64,000 bases of DNA from positions 1-64,000 of the forward strand of contig NZ_JAGGJP010000002.1 of NCBI RefSeq assembly GCF_017872975.1, given 5' to 3'. Made by a program: the position numbers and the translations under genes. Each line of letters begins with the position of its first letter. Within the stretch, counting starts at the first letter, position 1. Positions 28,994 to 37,106 of the stretch are shown one piece after another. The notes below the pieces were generated by a model. That model did not search any database. It saw only the letters and a list, made by a program, of their open reading frames with translations, and had not been told where the DNA came from. Source of the DNA: Rubellimicrobium aerolatum (GTDB taxonomy: Bacteria; Pseudomonadota; Alphaproteobacteria; Rhodobacterales; Rhodobacteraceae).

Positions 28994-30028
28994 TCAGAAC
29001 CCCTCGGGCCGCGGCGTCCCGGCCGCCCGCGCCGGCAGCACCGGCATCCCGACCTGCGGCTGCTCGCCCGTCAGCGACTGCAGGAAGGCCACGATGGCGT
29101 CCACGTCGCCCGCCTCCAGGTTCGCGCCAAGCTGCGCCGCGCCCATGATGTGCACGGCCTCTGGCAGCGACCACACCTTGCCCGAGTGGAAGTAGGGCGC
29201 GGTCAGCGCCACGTTCCGCAGCGGCGCGGCGCGGAACACGTAGTCGTCCCCCGCCGTCTCGGTGACCGCGAAGCGGCCGAGGTCGCCCTCGGGCAGCACC
29301 TCGCCGCCGGGCTTCTCCACGACGCCGAACGGGAAGTAGTCCTGCCCGCCGAAGTTCACGCCGTTGTGGCAGGCCGAGCAGCCCTCGTTCATGAACAGCT
29401 CCAGCCCCTGCTTCTGCTGGTCATTGAGCGCCGCGTCGTCGCCCTCCAGCCAGCGGTCGAAGGGCGCGCCCGGCGTCACCAGCTTGGCCTCGAAGGCGGC
29501 GATGGCGTTGGCGAAGTTGTCGAAGCTCACCGGGTCGGCCTCGTCGGGGAAGGCGGCGGCGAACTTGTCCTTGTAGGCCTGCATCGAGTTGATGGTCATC
29601 ACCACCTGGTCGGGGGTGTTGTTCATCTCCACGGACGCCTGCACCGGCCCCTTGGCCTGCGCGGCGAGGTCGGGGGCGCGGCCGTCCCAGAACTGGGCGA
29701 TGTTGAAGGTCGCGTTCAGCACGGTCGGGGCGTTGCGCGGGCCCTTCTGCCAGCCGTGGCCGATCGAGGTCTCCAGCCCGTCCACGCCGCCCATGCCGAC
29801 CTGGTGGCAGGTGTTGCAGGACAGCAGGCCCGAGGACGACATCCGCGGGTCGAAGAACAGCATGGACCCGAGCTCGACCCGCGCGGTCTCGACCTCGTTG
29901 GCCGGGGCGGCCGGAGCCGGGATCGCGGAGAAGAAATCCTTGGCGGAGTCGCGCAGCGTGGCGTCGTCGGCGCGCGCGACGCCGGCCCCCAGGACCGCGA
30001 CGGAGGTGAGAAGGAGAAGGCGCTTCAT
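28994..30028 (-). CDS. di-haem cytochrome c peroxidase (CcpA/MauG family)
   Basis: A 344-residue periplasmic protein with a signal peptide (residues 1-20, LLLTSVAVLGAGVARA). Two c-type haem sites are visible: CNTCH near residue 75 and CSACH near residue 196. The order and spacing match bacterial di-haem peroxidases, which reduce hydrogen peroxide with electrons from cytochrome c. Family segments include LFFDPRMSSSGLLSCNTCHQ, AQFWDGRAPDLA and RNVALTAPYFHSG, where the conserved Met/His-type ligands of the C-terminal domain lie. The length is normal. The longer MauG tryptophylquinone role is not suggested, since no methylamine genes are nearby. Confidence 0.93.
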   Translation of the reverse strand: MKRLLLLTSVAVLGAGVARADDATLRDSAKDFFSAIPAPAAPANEVETARVELGSMLFFDPRMSSSGLLSCNTCHQVGMGGVDGLETSIGHGWQKGPRNAPTVLNATFNIAQFWDGRAPDLAAQAKGPVQASVEMNNTPDQVVMTINSMQAYKDKFAAAFPDEADPVSFDNFANAIAAFEAKLVTPGAPFDRWLEGDDAALNDQQKQGLELFMNEGCSACHNGVNFGGQDYFPFGVVEKPGGEVLPEGDLGRFAVTETAGDDYVFRAAPLRNVALTAPYFHSGKVWSLPEAVHIMGAAQLGANLEAGDVDAIVAFLQSLTGEQPQVGMPVLPARAAGTPRPEGF

Positions 30029-30185
30029 GGCTTGTCGTCCCTAGCTTTGATGCCGCCGCCATCCTGGATCACGACTCGCTCACGGCGCCTTGATCCATGT
30101 CAAACCGCCCGGTTCGACGTCAGGAAGAACAGGCGCTTCCCTTGCGGAAGGACGCCGGGCGCGACCCGATCCCCGGCCGGGGCGC

Positions 30186-30271
30186 TGGTGCTCGCGGCGG
30201 GACTCGAACCCGCACGGCCGCAGGGCCAAGCGATTTTAAGTCGCTGGTGTCTACCATTCCACCACGCGAGC
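30186..30271 (-). tRNA. tRNA-Leu (anticodon TAA)
   Basis: On the minus strand the gene starts GCTCGCGTGGTGGAAT and ends with an encoded CCA. The acceptor stem GCTCGCG/CGCGAGC is perfect. The anticodon arm GCGA-CTTAAAA-TCGC places TAA in the loop, and the extended variable arm (TTGGCCCTGCGGCCGT) is typical of leucine tRNAs. The T arm contains GGTTCGAGTCC. Confidence 0.95.
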
Positions 30272-30395
30272 ACGCCCCGTCCCTTAGCGCCCCCCGCGTC
30301 CCGGCGAAAGCCGGACGATGCCCCCCGGAAGGTGGGGATCATCCCGCCCCACGACGGCCCCGATGGAAACGCCGGATGATGCGCCGGAGCGCCCC

Positions 30396-30857
30396 CTACC
30401 GCCCCTCCTCCTTCACCGTCTCCATCGCCACGTAAGTGGAGGTCGCCGCCACGTGCGGCAGCGTCGAGATGTGCTCGGCCAGCGCCGCGCGATAGGCGGC
30501 CATCCCGCCCGTCCGCACCTTGAGCAGGTAGTCGAAGCTCCCCGCGATCATGTGGCAGGCCTCGATCTCCGGTACCGCCCGCACGGCGGCGTTGAACTGC
30601 GCCAGCGCCTGCTCGCGCGTGTCCGACAGCCGCACCTCCACGAAGGCCACGTGGTCCAGCCCCACCGCCGCCGGGTCGATCACCGCCCGATACCCCCGGA
30701 TCGCGCCCCGCGCCTCCAGCCGCCGCAGACGCGCCTGCACCGGCGACTTGGACAACCCCACCCGCTCCGCCAGCTCGGACAGGCTGATCCGCCCCTCGCG
30801 CGCCACCACCTCCAGGATTCGGCGGTCGAAGGCATCGAGAGCGGGACGTTCGGCCAT
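30396..30857 (-). CDS. putR: Lrp/AsnC-family regulator, probably PutR
   Basis: A 153-residue leucine-responsive-type regulator. Residues 8-60 form the winged helix (FDRRILEVVAREGRISLSEL, then VGLSKSPVQARLRRLEARG), and the C-terminal half is the RAM ligand-binding domain with the HMIAGSFDYLLKVRT segment. It is divergent from putA, 114 bases away. In Rhodobacter and Agrobacterium an Lrp-type activator (PutR) at this position turns on putA in response to proline, so the same role is inferred here. A copy of the dispersed GTTAAC element fills most of the shared promoter region. Confidence 0.85.
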   Translation of the reverse strand: MAERPALDAFDRRILEVVAREGRISLSELAERVGLSKSPVQARLRRLEARGAIRGYRAVIDPAAVGLDHVAFVEVRLSDTREQALAQFNAAVRAVPEIEACHMIAGSFDYLLKVRTGGMAAYRAALAEHISTLPHVAATSTYVAMETVKEEGR

Positions 30858-30867
30858 TCTGCACTCC

Positions 30868-30924
30868 GTTAACAGGACGTTACCAGCGAACGCTCAGCCC
30901 CTTCGGGACGCAACACCCGCCGGG
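30868..30924 (+). repeat. dispersed GTTAAC...CGAACGCTC intergenic element, copy B
   Basis: It begins GTTAAC, contains CGAACGCTC, and ends CGCAACACCCGCCGGG. The blocks and their order match copies at 2552-2610 (minus) and 38601-38660. It occupies the putR-putA divergent promoter region, with GTTAAC only about 11 bases from the putR start codon. An operator for PutR could overlap it. Confidence 0.6.
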
Positions 30925-30971
30925 ATGCCCTATATTGGGTCGCAACAACCCGCAAAGGAATCGCCGCCGCC

Positions 30972-33900
30972 ATGACCGAGCACGCCCCTCTCGCCTTCCC
31001 CGACCTCGCGTCCTTGCGCGCGCGGATCGACGACGGCACCCTCGCGCCCGAGGGGCCGCTCCTGGCCGCGCTGCGCGAGCAGGCCGCGCTCACGCCCGAC
31101 GCCCGCGCCGCCATCGGCCGCGACGCCGCCGACCTCGTGCGCCGCATCCGCGCCGCCGCGCGCCCCGGCCTGATGGAGGTCTTCCTCGCCGAATACGGCC
31201 TTTCGACCGACGAGGGCGTGGCGCTGATGTGCCTCGCCGAGGCGCTGCTGCGGGTGCCGGACGCCGAGACCATCGACGCCCTCATCGAGGACAAGATCGC
31301 CCCCGCCGCATGGGGCAAGCACCTCGGGCAATCCGCCTCCTCGCTCGTCAACGCCTCCACCTGGGCGCTGATGCTGACCGGCAAGGTGCTGGACGACGCG
31401 CCCCCTGGCGTGGCGGGCCGCCTGCGCGCCGCCGTCCGCCGCTTGGGCGAGCCGGTGATCCGCGCCGCCGTCGGCCGCGCCATGAAGGAGATGGGCCGCC
31501 AGTTCGTCCTGGGCGAGACCATCGACGCCGCCCGCGCCCGCGCCAAGCGCGAGGAGGCCAAGGGCGTCACTTATTCGTATGATATGCTGGGCGAGGCCGC
31601 GCGGACCGAAGCCGACGCCCGCGCCTATCACCTCTCCTATTCCCGCGCGATCAGCGCCATCGCCGCCGACTGCACGCGCGGCAGCGTCGCCGCCAACCCC
31701 GGCATCAGCGTCAAGCTCTCCGCCCTGCACCCCCGCTACGAGGAGGCGCAGGCCGACCGCGTCATGGCCGAGCTGGTCCCCCGCCTGGGTTCGCTCTGCC
31801 ACATCGCCAAGGCCGCCGGCATGGGCCTCAACATCGACGCCGAGGAATCCGAGCGGTTGTCGCTGTCCCTGGACGTGATCGCGGCCGTGCTGCGCGACCC
31901 CGGCCTGCGCGGCTGGGACGGCTTCGGCGTGGTGGTGCAGGCCTACGGCCGCCGCGCCGGGGCGGCGATCGACTGGCTGCACGCGCTGGCGACCAGCCTC
32001 GACCGCCGCATCATGCTGCGGCTGGTCAAGGGCGCGTATTGGGACGCCGAGATCAAACGGGCACAGGTCGAGGGGCTGACCGACTTCCCGGTCTTCACCG
32101 ACAAGGCGTCCACCGATGTCAGCTACCTGTCGAACGCCCGCAAGCTCCTGGGGATGACGGATCGGCTGTATCCGCAGTTCGCCACCCACAACGCCCACAC
32201 CGTCGCCGCCATCCTCCACATGGCGAAGGAGATGGGCGTCCCCGCCACCGCCTACGAATTCCAGCGCCTGCACGGCATGGGCGAGGCGCTGCACGACCTC
32301 AACCGCGAGGCGGAAGGAACCGGCCTGCGCATCTACGCCCCCGTCGGCGCGCACCGCGACCTGCTGGCCTACCTCGTCCGGCGGCTGCTGGAGAACGGGG
32401 CGAACTCCTCCTTCGTGAACCGCATCGTGGACGAATCGATCCCGCCCGAGGAGGTCGTCCCCGACCCCTTCGCCGCCCGCCCGACCCGCACGATCCCCAC
32501 CGGCTCCGAGCTGTTCCTGCCGGGCCGCGCCAACTCGCGCGGCCGCGACATCGCCGACCGTCCGACGCTCTCGCTCCTCGACGCCGCCCGCGCGCCCTTC
32601 CGCGACGCGACGTGGCAGGCCGCCCCGCTCCTCGCCGGGGCCGAGGGCTCGGGCGCCCTCCGCGAGATCCGCGAGCCTGCCACCGGCCGCCCCGTCGGCA
32701 CCGTGCAGGAGGCCGACGCCGCCACCGTCGCTGCGGCCATCGCCGCCGCGAAGCCCTGGTCCGCGCCGCTAAGCGACCGCGCCGCCATCCTGACCCGCGC
32801 CGCCGACCTCTACGAGGCGAACGAGGGCGAGGCGCTGGCGCTCCTGGCCCGAGAGGCCGGCAAGACCCTCGGCGATTGCGTGGGGGAACTCCGCGAGGCC
32901 GTGGACTTCCTCCGCTACTACGCCGCGCAGGCCCAAGGGCCGGAGGGCGACGGCCTCTGGGCCTGCGTCTCGCCGTGGAACTTCCCCCTCGCCATCTTCA
33001 CCGGCCAGATCGCCGCCGCGCTGGTCATGGGCAACGCCGTCCTCGCCAAGCCCGCGCCCCAGACGCCGCTCATCGCCTTCCGCGCGGTCCAGTGGCTCCA
33101 CGAGGCGGGAGTCCCGCGCGACGCCCTGCAACTCCTCCCCGGCGGGGCCGAGACCGGCGGCGCCCTGACCGCCGACCCGCGCCTGTCCGGCGTGGCCTTC
33201 ACCGGCTCCACCGCGACCGCCCAACGCATCCGCCGCGCCATGGCCGAGGGTCCGGCGGGCCGGCCCCTCATCGCCGAGACCGGCGGCATCAACGCCATGG
33301 TGGTCGACTCCACCGCCCTCCCCGAGCAGGCCGTCCGCGACATCCTCGCCTCCGCCTTCCGCTCCGCCGGTCAACGCTGCTCCGCGCTGCGCTGCCTCTA
33401 TCTCCAGGAGGAGGTGGCCGAGCCCGTGCTCCACATGCTCAAGGGCGCGATGGCCGAGCTGCGCGCCGGCGACCCCTGGGACCTCTCGACCGACCTCGGC
33501 CCCGTCATCGACGCGCAGGCCCGCGACGGCATCCAGGCCCATATCCAGACGGCCCGCGCCGAGGGCCGGGTGATCGCCGAGATTCCTGTCCCCTCCTCCG
33601 GCACCTTCGCCGCCCCCACGGTCCTTCGCGTGACCGGCATCGACGACATCGAGCGCGAGGTCTTCGGCCCCGTGCTCCACGTCGCGACCTACCGCGCGGC
33701 GGACCTCGACCGCGTGATCGATGCGGTGAACGCGACCGGCATGGGACTGACCTTCGGCTTCCATTCCCGCATCGACGACCGCGTGCAGCGGGTCGTCGAT
33801 CGGGTCCGCGCGGGGAACCTCTACATCAACCGCAACCAGATCGGCGCGGTGGTGGGCTCCCAGCCCTTCGGCGGCGAGGACCTTTCGGGCACCGGCCCCA

Positions 33901-34442
33901 AGGCTGGCGGCCCGCACTACCTCCCCCGCTTCGGCGCGACGCCCCCCGGCGCCGCGTCCGGCGACTGGACCGGCCCCGAGGACCCCACGGCCCTCGTGTC
34001 CCGCCTGCGCGAGGCCGGCGAGACACGCGCCCCGGCCCCCGAGCCCCAGGCCCTGCCCGGCCCCACCGGCGAGTCGAACCGCCTGAGCCTGCATCCCCGC
34101 CCGCCGATCCTCTGCCTCGGCCCCGGCACGGAGGCCGCGCGCGCGCAGGCCGAGGCGGTGCGCTCCGTCGGCGGCCTCGCCGTCGAGGCGCGCGGCTCCG
34201 TCGCCCCCGAGGCGCTGACCGCGATGGTCCGCCTCGGCGGCGCGGTCTGGTGGGGCGACTCCCAGCGGGCGCAAGCCTACGAGCAGGCCCTCGCCGCCCG
34301 CCCCGGCGCGCTCCTGCCGCTGAGCGTGACGCGCCCCGACGCGGGCCATGTCCTGCACGAGCGGCACGTCTGCATCGACACCACGGCGGCGGGCGGGAAT
34401 GCGACGCTCCTCGCCGGGGCGGCGACGGGCTCGGGCGTGTGA
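30972..34442 (+). CDS. putA: bifunctional proline dehydrogenase / L-glutamate gamma-semialdehyde dehydrogenase
   Basis: An 1156-residue PutA that converts proline to glutamate in two steps. There is no N-terminal ribbon-helix-helix, so it is not the self-repressing type. Residues about 80-470 are the FAD-dependent proline dehydrogenase barrel: GISVKLSALHPRYEEAQ, LRLVKGAYWDAEIK and the YEFQRLHGMGE region. From about 550 to 1000 is the NAD-dependent aldehyde dehydrogenase: SPWNFPLAIFTGQIAAAL, VAFTGSTATAQRI, IAETGGINAMVV and the catalytic Cys in RSAGQRCSALR. The remaining C-terminal part fits the extra domain of long PutAs. AAAGGAATCGCC precedes the ATG. Activation by the divergent PutR is expected. 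Confidence 0.96.
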   Translation: MTEHAPLAFPDLASLRARIDDGTLAPEGPLLAALREQAALTPDARAAIGRDAADLVRRIRAAARPGLMEVFLAEYGLSTDEGVALMCLAEALLRVPDAETIDALIEDKIAPAAWGKHLGQSASSLVNASTWALMLTGKVLDDAPPGVAGRLRAAVRRLGEPVIRAAVGRAMKEMGRQFVLGETIDAARARAKREEAKGVTYSYDMLGEAARTEADARAYHLSYSRAISAIAADCTRGSVAANPGISVKLSALHPRYEEAQADRVMAELVPRLGSLCHIAKAAGMGLNIDAEESERLSLSLDVIAAVLRDPGLRGWDGFGVVVQAYGRRAGAAIDWLHALATSLDRRIMLRLVKGAYWDAEIKRAQVEGLTDFPVFTDKASTDVSYLSNARKLLGMTDRLYPQFATHNAHTVAAILHMAKEMGVPATAYEFQRLHGMGEALHDLNREAEGTGLRIYAPVGAHRDLLAYLVRRLLENGANSSFVNRIVDESIPPEEVVPDPFAARPTRTIPTGSELFLPGRANSRGRDIADRPTLSLLDAARAPFRDATWQAAPLLAGAEGSGALREIREPATGRPVGTVQEADAATVAAAIAAAKPWSAPLSDRAAILTRAADLYEANEGEALALLAREAGKTLGDCVGELREAVDFLRYYAAQAQGPEGDGLWACVSPWNFPLAIFTGQIAAALVMGNAVLAKPAPQTPLIAFRAVQWLHEAGVPRDALQLLPGGAETGGALTADPRLSGVAFTGSTATAQRIRRAMAEGPAGRPLIAETGGINAMVVDSTALPEQAVRDILASAFRSAGQRCSALRCLYLQEEVAEPVLHMLKGAMAELRAGDPWDLSTDLGPVIDAQARDGIQAHIQTARAEGRVIAEIPVPSSGTFAAPTVLRVTGIDDIEREVFGPVLHVATYRAADLDRVIDAVNATGMGLTFGFHSRIDDRVQRVVDRVRAGNLYINRNQIGAVVGSQPFGGEDLSGTGPKAGGPHYLPRFGATPPGAASGDWTGPEDPTALVSRLREAGETRAPAPEPQALPGPTGESNRLSLHPRPPILCLGPGTEAARAQAEAVRSVGGLAVEARGSVAPEALTAMVRLGGAVWWGDSQRAQAYEQALAARPGALLPLSVTRPDAGHVLHERHVCIDTTAAGGNATLLAGAATGSGV

Positions 34443-34499
34443 CGCGGGGCGTGGAATGGGCCACCCCTCACCGTCCGAGCCGCCATCAGGGGTTGGACC

Positions 34500-34522
34500 G
34501 TGGGGTAGAACCCCACCCTACG
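34500..34522 (+). repeat. REP hairpin, copy 4 (after putA)
   Basis: GTGGGGTAGAACCCCACCCTAC forms a GTGGGG/CCCCAC stem and carries the same CCCACCCTAC tail as the REPs around the RayT gene 33 kb away. It is followed by a second stem (GCCCGCCCTGCGGGC). Lying 58 bases after the putA stop and 24 bases from the convergent gene, it may also act as a transcription stop or mRNA-end stabiliser. Confidence 0.65.
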
Positions 34523-34545
34523 CGGCCCGCCCTGCGGGCCTCACC

Positions 34546-35922
34546 CTATCGCGCCAGCCGCACGTAATGCGCCCGCAGGTTCCCCTCCTGACCCGTGGCG
34601 CAGCCCCACAGGTCCACCAGCGTCGAGGCCGTGAGGCTCCCCCCCGCCGTCACCGCCGCGCCATGGCCCCTGGCGCCTCCGGCCAGATCGATGTCGCCCG
34701 CCGCCAGGATCTGCCCGCCCTCCAGCGTGACCAGCCCCTCGGCCACCACGCCGCCCCGCGTCGCGACCTGCGCGCCCCCGCCCTCGGCGCAGCGGTCCGG
34801 CCGGCCCAGCGCCAGGGCGCCGGCGATCCGCACCGCCTCGGCCCCCGTCGCGGTCGAGACGATCCGCACGTCCTCCAGCCGGGCGCCGTCGGCGATCTCC
34901 AGCGCGCAGTCCGTCAGCAGCGCCACCCCCGCATAGGTCCCGGCCCGCAGCGCCAGCCGCTCTCCCGCCGCGCAGTCGTAGCGGCTGAGGGCCCCCGGCC
35001 GGAACCCCTGGGGCCCCACCACGGCGAGGCCGCCCTCCCGCTCCGGCTCCAGCCGGGCCTCCGCCGCCGCGTCCAGATGGGCGGGCCGGAACGCGCTCCC
35101 CGGCCGCGCCATCCCGGCCGCCACCCCGCCGGCCCCCTTCGCCATCAGGGGCGCCATCACGCGCAGGCCGAAGCGGTCCAGCCGCAGGCGCTCGGCCAGC
35201 AGGGGGGGCGCCCCGACCAGGGCCTCGGGGCGCGGCACCGACAGCGTGCCCGTCCCCTGCATCCGGGCGCCCCGGGCCACCGTGACCGAGTCGTTCGAGT
35301 GGAGGCACAGATCCACCAGCCGCACCCGCGTCGTCCGCAGCGCCACCGGCCCCTCGGCCACCAGCCCGTTGTCGAGGCAGGGGGGCAGCCAGGCCACCGC
35401 CACCGCCTCGGCGGCCACGTCCATGGCGTCCACGCCGATCAGCCGGAACAGCAGCGTGGCCACCGGATTGCCCTTGGCCTCCTCGCGCGCCGCCCGCGCC
35501 CAGGCCGCCTCGCGCGAATCGCGCTCGGGCCGGAAGGCGCCGGTCGCGGCGTCGAACCGGCCGAAGGCGATGTCGCGCATCCCCACCACCGACCCATACG
35601 GTTGCCGCGGCTGCGTCCGGCGGACCAGCCGCACCGCCGCGAGCTTGGCCTGGGCCGAGCCCTGCCCGTCGTCGATCCGCCACAGGAGAGCCCCCCGCGC
35701 CGCCGCGTCGGCGGCGACCTGCATCTCGCTCCGCAGGGCGTTCAGGTGCGACACGTCCACGGCGGCCGCGCCCAGGATGCAGGCCGCGACCAGCATGAAC
35801 ATGGCATGGACCGTCATCGACCCGCCCTCGGCCCGGCCAAGGGCCGCCGCGCGCGCCGGGGCCCGCCTCCACCAGCCGCCCGCCCCGGGGCGCGTCGCGC
35901 GCGCGGGGGCGGCGCGCCTCAT
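34546..35922 (-). CDS. TadG-like pilus-assembly protein
   Basis: A 458-residue protein with one N-terminal transmembrane helix (about residues 35-55, preceded by a basic leader and EGGSMTVHAMFMLVAACIL), the arrangement of TadE/TadG minor pseudopilins. The motif HLNALRSEMQVAADAAARGA matches the Flp-pilus TadG/TadE_G segment. The C-terminal 150 residues are strand-rich and repetitive (LEDVRIVSTATGAEAVRIAG, GGVVAEGLVTLEGGQILAAG), possibly a parallel beta-helix. The ATG overlaps the stop of the TadE-like gene by four bases (ATGA). No tadA/B/C ATPase or secretin lies in the window, so it is a satellite locus. Confidence 0.75.
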   Translation of the reverse strand: MRRAAPARATRPGAGGWWRRAPARAAALGRAEGGSMTVHAMFMLVAACILGAAAVDVSHLNALRSEMQVAADAAARGALLWRIDDGQGSAQAKLAAVRLVRRTQPRQPYGSVVGMRDIAFGRFDAATGAFRPERDSREAAWARAAREEAKGNPVATLLFRLIGVDAMDVAAEAVAVAWLPPCLDNGLVAEGPVALRTTRVRLVDLCLHSNDSVTVARGARMQGTGTLSVPRPEALVGAPPLLAERLRLDRFGLRVMAPLMAKGAGGVAAGMARPGSAFRPAHLDAAAEARLEPEREGGLAVVGPQGFRPGALSRYDCAAGERLALRAGTYAGVALLTDCALEIADGARLEDVRIVSTATGAEAVRIAGALALGRPDRCAEGGGAQVATRGGVVAEGLVTLEGGQILAAGDIDLAGGARGHGAAVTAGGSLTASTLVDLWGCATGQEGNLRAHYVRLAR

Positions 35923-36320
35923 TCCACGAACTGCGCGGCCCGGACCGTGATGGACCAGCCGCTCGCCGCGTGGAGCCGGTTGAAGGACACGAGGTCCAGC
36001 ACCGGGATCGCCAGGGTCGAGGTCACGATCCCGTCCGCCACCGTGGTCCGGGCCACGGCGTTGGGGCTGACCGGGTCGAATCGCGCCTCGATCCAGGCGC
36101 GCGTCTCGGCCTCGGTCGCCAGCCGGTGCACGGCGCGGGCGCGGTTGCCGTCCTCCAGCGCCCGGAGCGCCTGCGCCTTGCCCTGAAAGACCAGGGAGGC
36201 GTCGCAGATCAGGGTCAGCAGCCAGAAGAACAGGGGAATCCAGAGGCAGGCCTCGATGGTCATCGAGCCGCCCTCCTCCCCTGCGAAGCGCCGGATCAGG
36301 CCCGACCGTTCTGGCCGCAC
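35919..36320 (-). CDS. TadE-like pilus-assembly protein
   Basis: A 133-residue protein with the TadE/TadG signature: basic leader, GEEGGSMTIEACLWIP, then a transmembrane helix (about 23-42), and a periplasmic domain ending in SGWSITVRAAQFVE. The start is taken as GTG 36320 because AGGGAGGAAGG lies just upstream of it and it restores the basic leader. An internal ATG (36263) with a GGAGG-like sequence before it would start at MTIEA and lose that leader. It is translationally coupled to the TadG-like gene. Together they probably form a minor pilin or surface-protein pair. Confidence 0.78.
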   Translation of the reverse strand: MRPERSGLIRRFAGEEGGSMTIEACLWIPLFFWLLTLICDASLVFQGKAQALRALEDGNRARAVHRLATEAETRAWIEARFDPVSPNAVARTTVADGIVTSTLAIPVLDLVSFNRLHAASGWSITVRAAQFVE

Positions 36321-36627
36321 GATCCTTCCTCCCTGCCCGCCGGACGCCGGTCCCCGCCGAATCGCCCAAATCGACCCTGTCCCGCGAAAACGGCATTTCC
36401 GGGGCGCCCCCGCCGGATTGCGCCGGCCGTCGCTCCGGGCACCGGCCCTGCCCCGGGCCGAGGGGCCCGCCCGCGGCCGCCAGCCGTCGCGGCCATCGGA
36501 GGGCCGATCCTGTCCAGGCCGCGCCGGCGATGGCCGGCCCGCGTTCCGTCGCCGCCGGGCCGGGGCCAATCGACGCCGGGCGCGCGGCGCGGTAAGGCTC
36601 GGGGGCGCAACTGGACGGAGCCGCCCG
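36321..36627. other. divergent spacer, no gene seen
   Basis: A 307-base GC-rich spacer between the TadE-like gene (minus) and the Nudix gene (plus). It must hold both promoters, but I see no clear boxes. Open frames here are composition artefacts. Confidence 0.35.
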
Positions 36628-37101
36628 ATGCCCCCCGCCCTCCGGCCATGGATCCGCGCCGCCGTCTCCTCGTTCCAGGGAGTCCGGCGCGCGGTCTGGT
36701 TCGTCACCCGGCCCGCGTCGCGAGGGGTCCATGCCGTGCCGATCACGCCCCGAGGCGAGATCGTGCTGGTGCGCCTCACCTATGCCCGGGGCTGGCGGCT
36801 GCCCGGCGGCGGCCTCAAGCGCGGCGAGGAGCCCGTGCCCGCCCTCCTGCGCGAGCTGCGGGAGGAGATCGGCCTGCGGTCCCACGGCGCGGTCGAGCCG
36901 CTGGGCGAGTTCCACCACGAGCCCGACTACCGCCGCAGCGTCGCGCAGGTGTTCCGGGTGCGCGACGTGGCCTTCGCGCCGCCGCGCTGGTCGCTGGAGG
37001 TCGAGGAGGCGCGCGCCTTCGCGCCCCAGGACCTGCCGCCCGACCTGCCCGAGGTCACGGCGGCGCAGCTCCGCATGGCGGGCCTCCTGCCGCCGCGCTG
37101 A
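36628..37101 (+). CDS. Nudix hydrolase
   Basis: A 157-residue Nudix-domain protein that would hydrolyse a nucleoside diphosphate linked to another group. The Nudix box is intact: GGGLKRGEEPVPALLRELRE followed by EIGL fits G-x5-E-x7-R-E-x2-E-E-x-G. A hydrophobic strand (GEIVLVRLTYARGWRLPGGG) precedes it. The substrate is undefined; the family includes ADP-ribose, NADH and mutagenic-nucleotide hydrolases. The ATG at 36628 has CGGAG eight bases upstream. The gene is convergent with the dehydrogenase gene, with only 5 bases between. Confidence 0.88.
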   Translation: MPPALRPWIRAAVSSFQGVRRAVWFVTRPASRGVHAVPITPRGEIVLVRLTYARGWRLPGGGLKRGEEPVPALLRELREEIGLRSHGAVEPLGEFHHEPDYRRSVAQVFRVRDVAFAPPRWSLEVEEARAFAPQDLPPDLPEVTAAQLRMAGLLPPR

Positions 37102-37106
37102 CGCCC

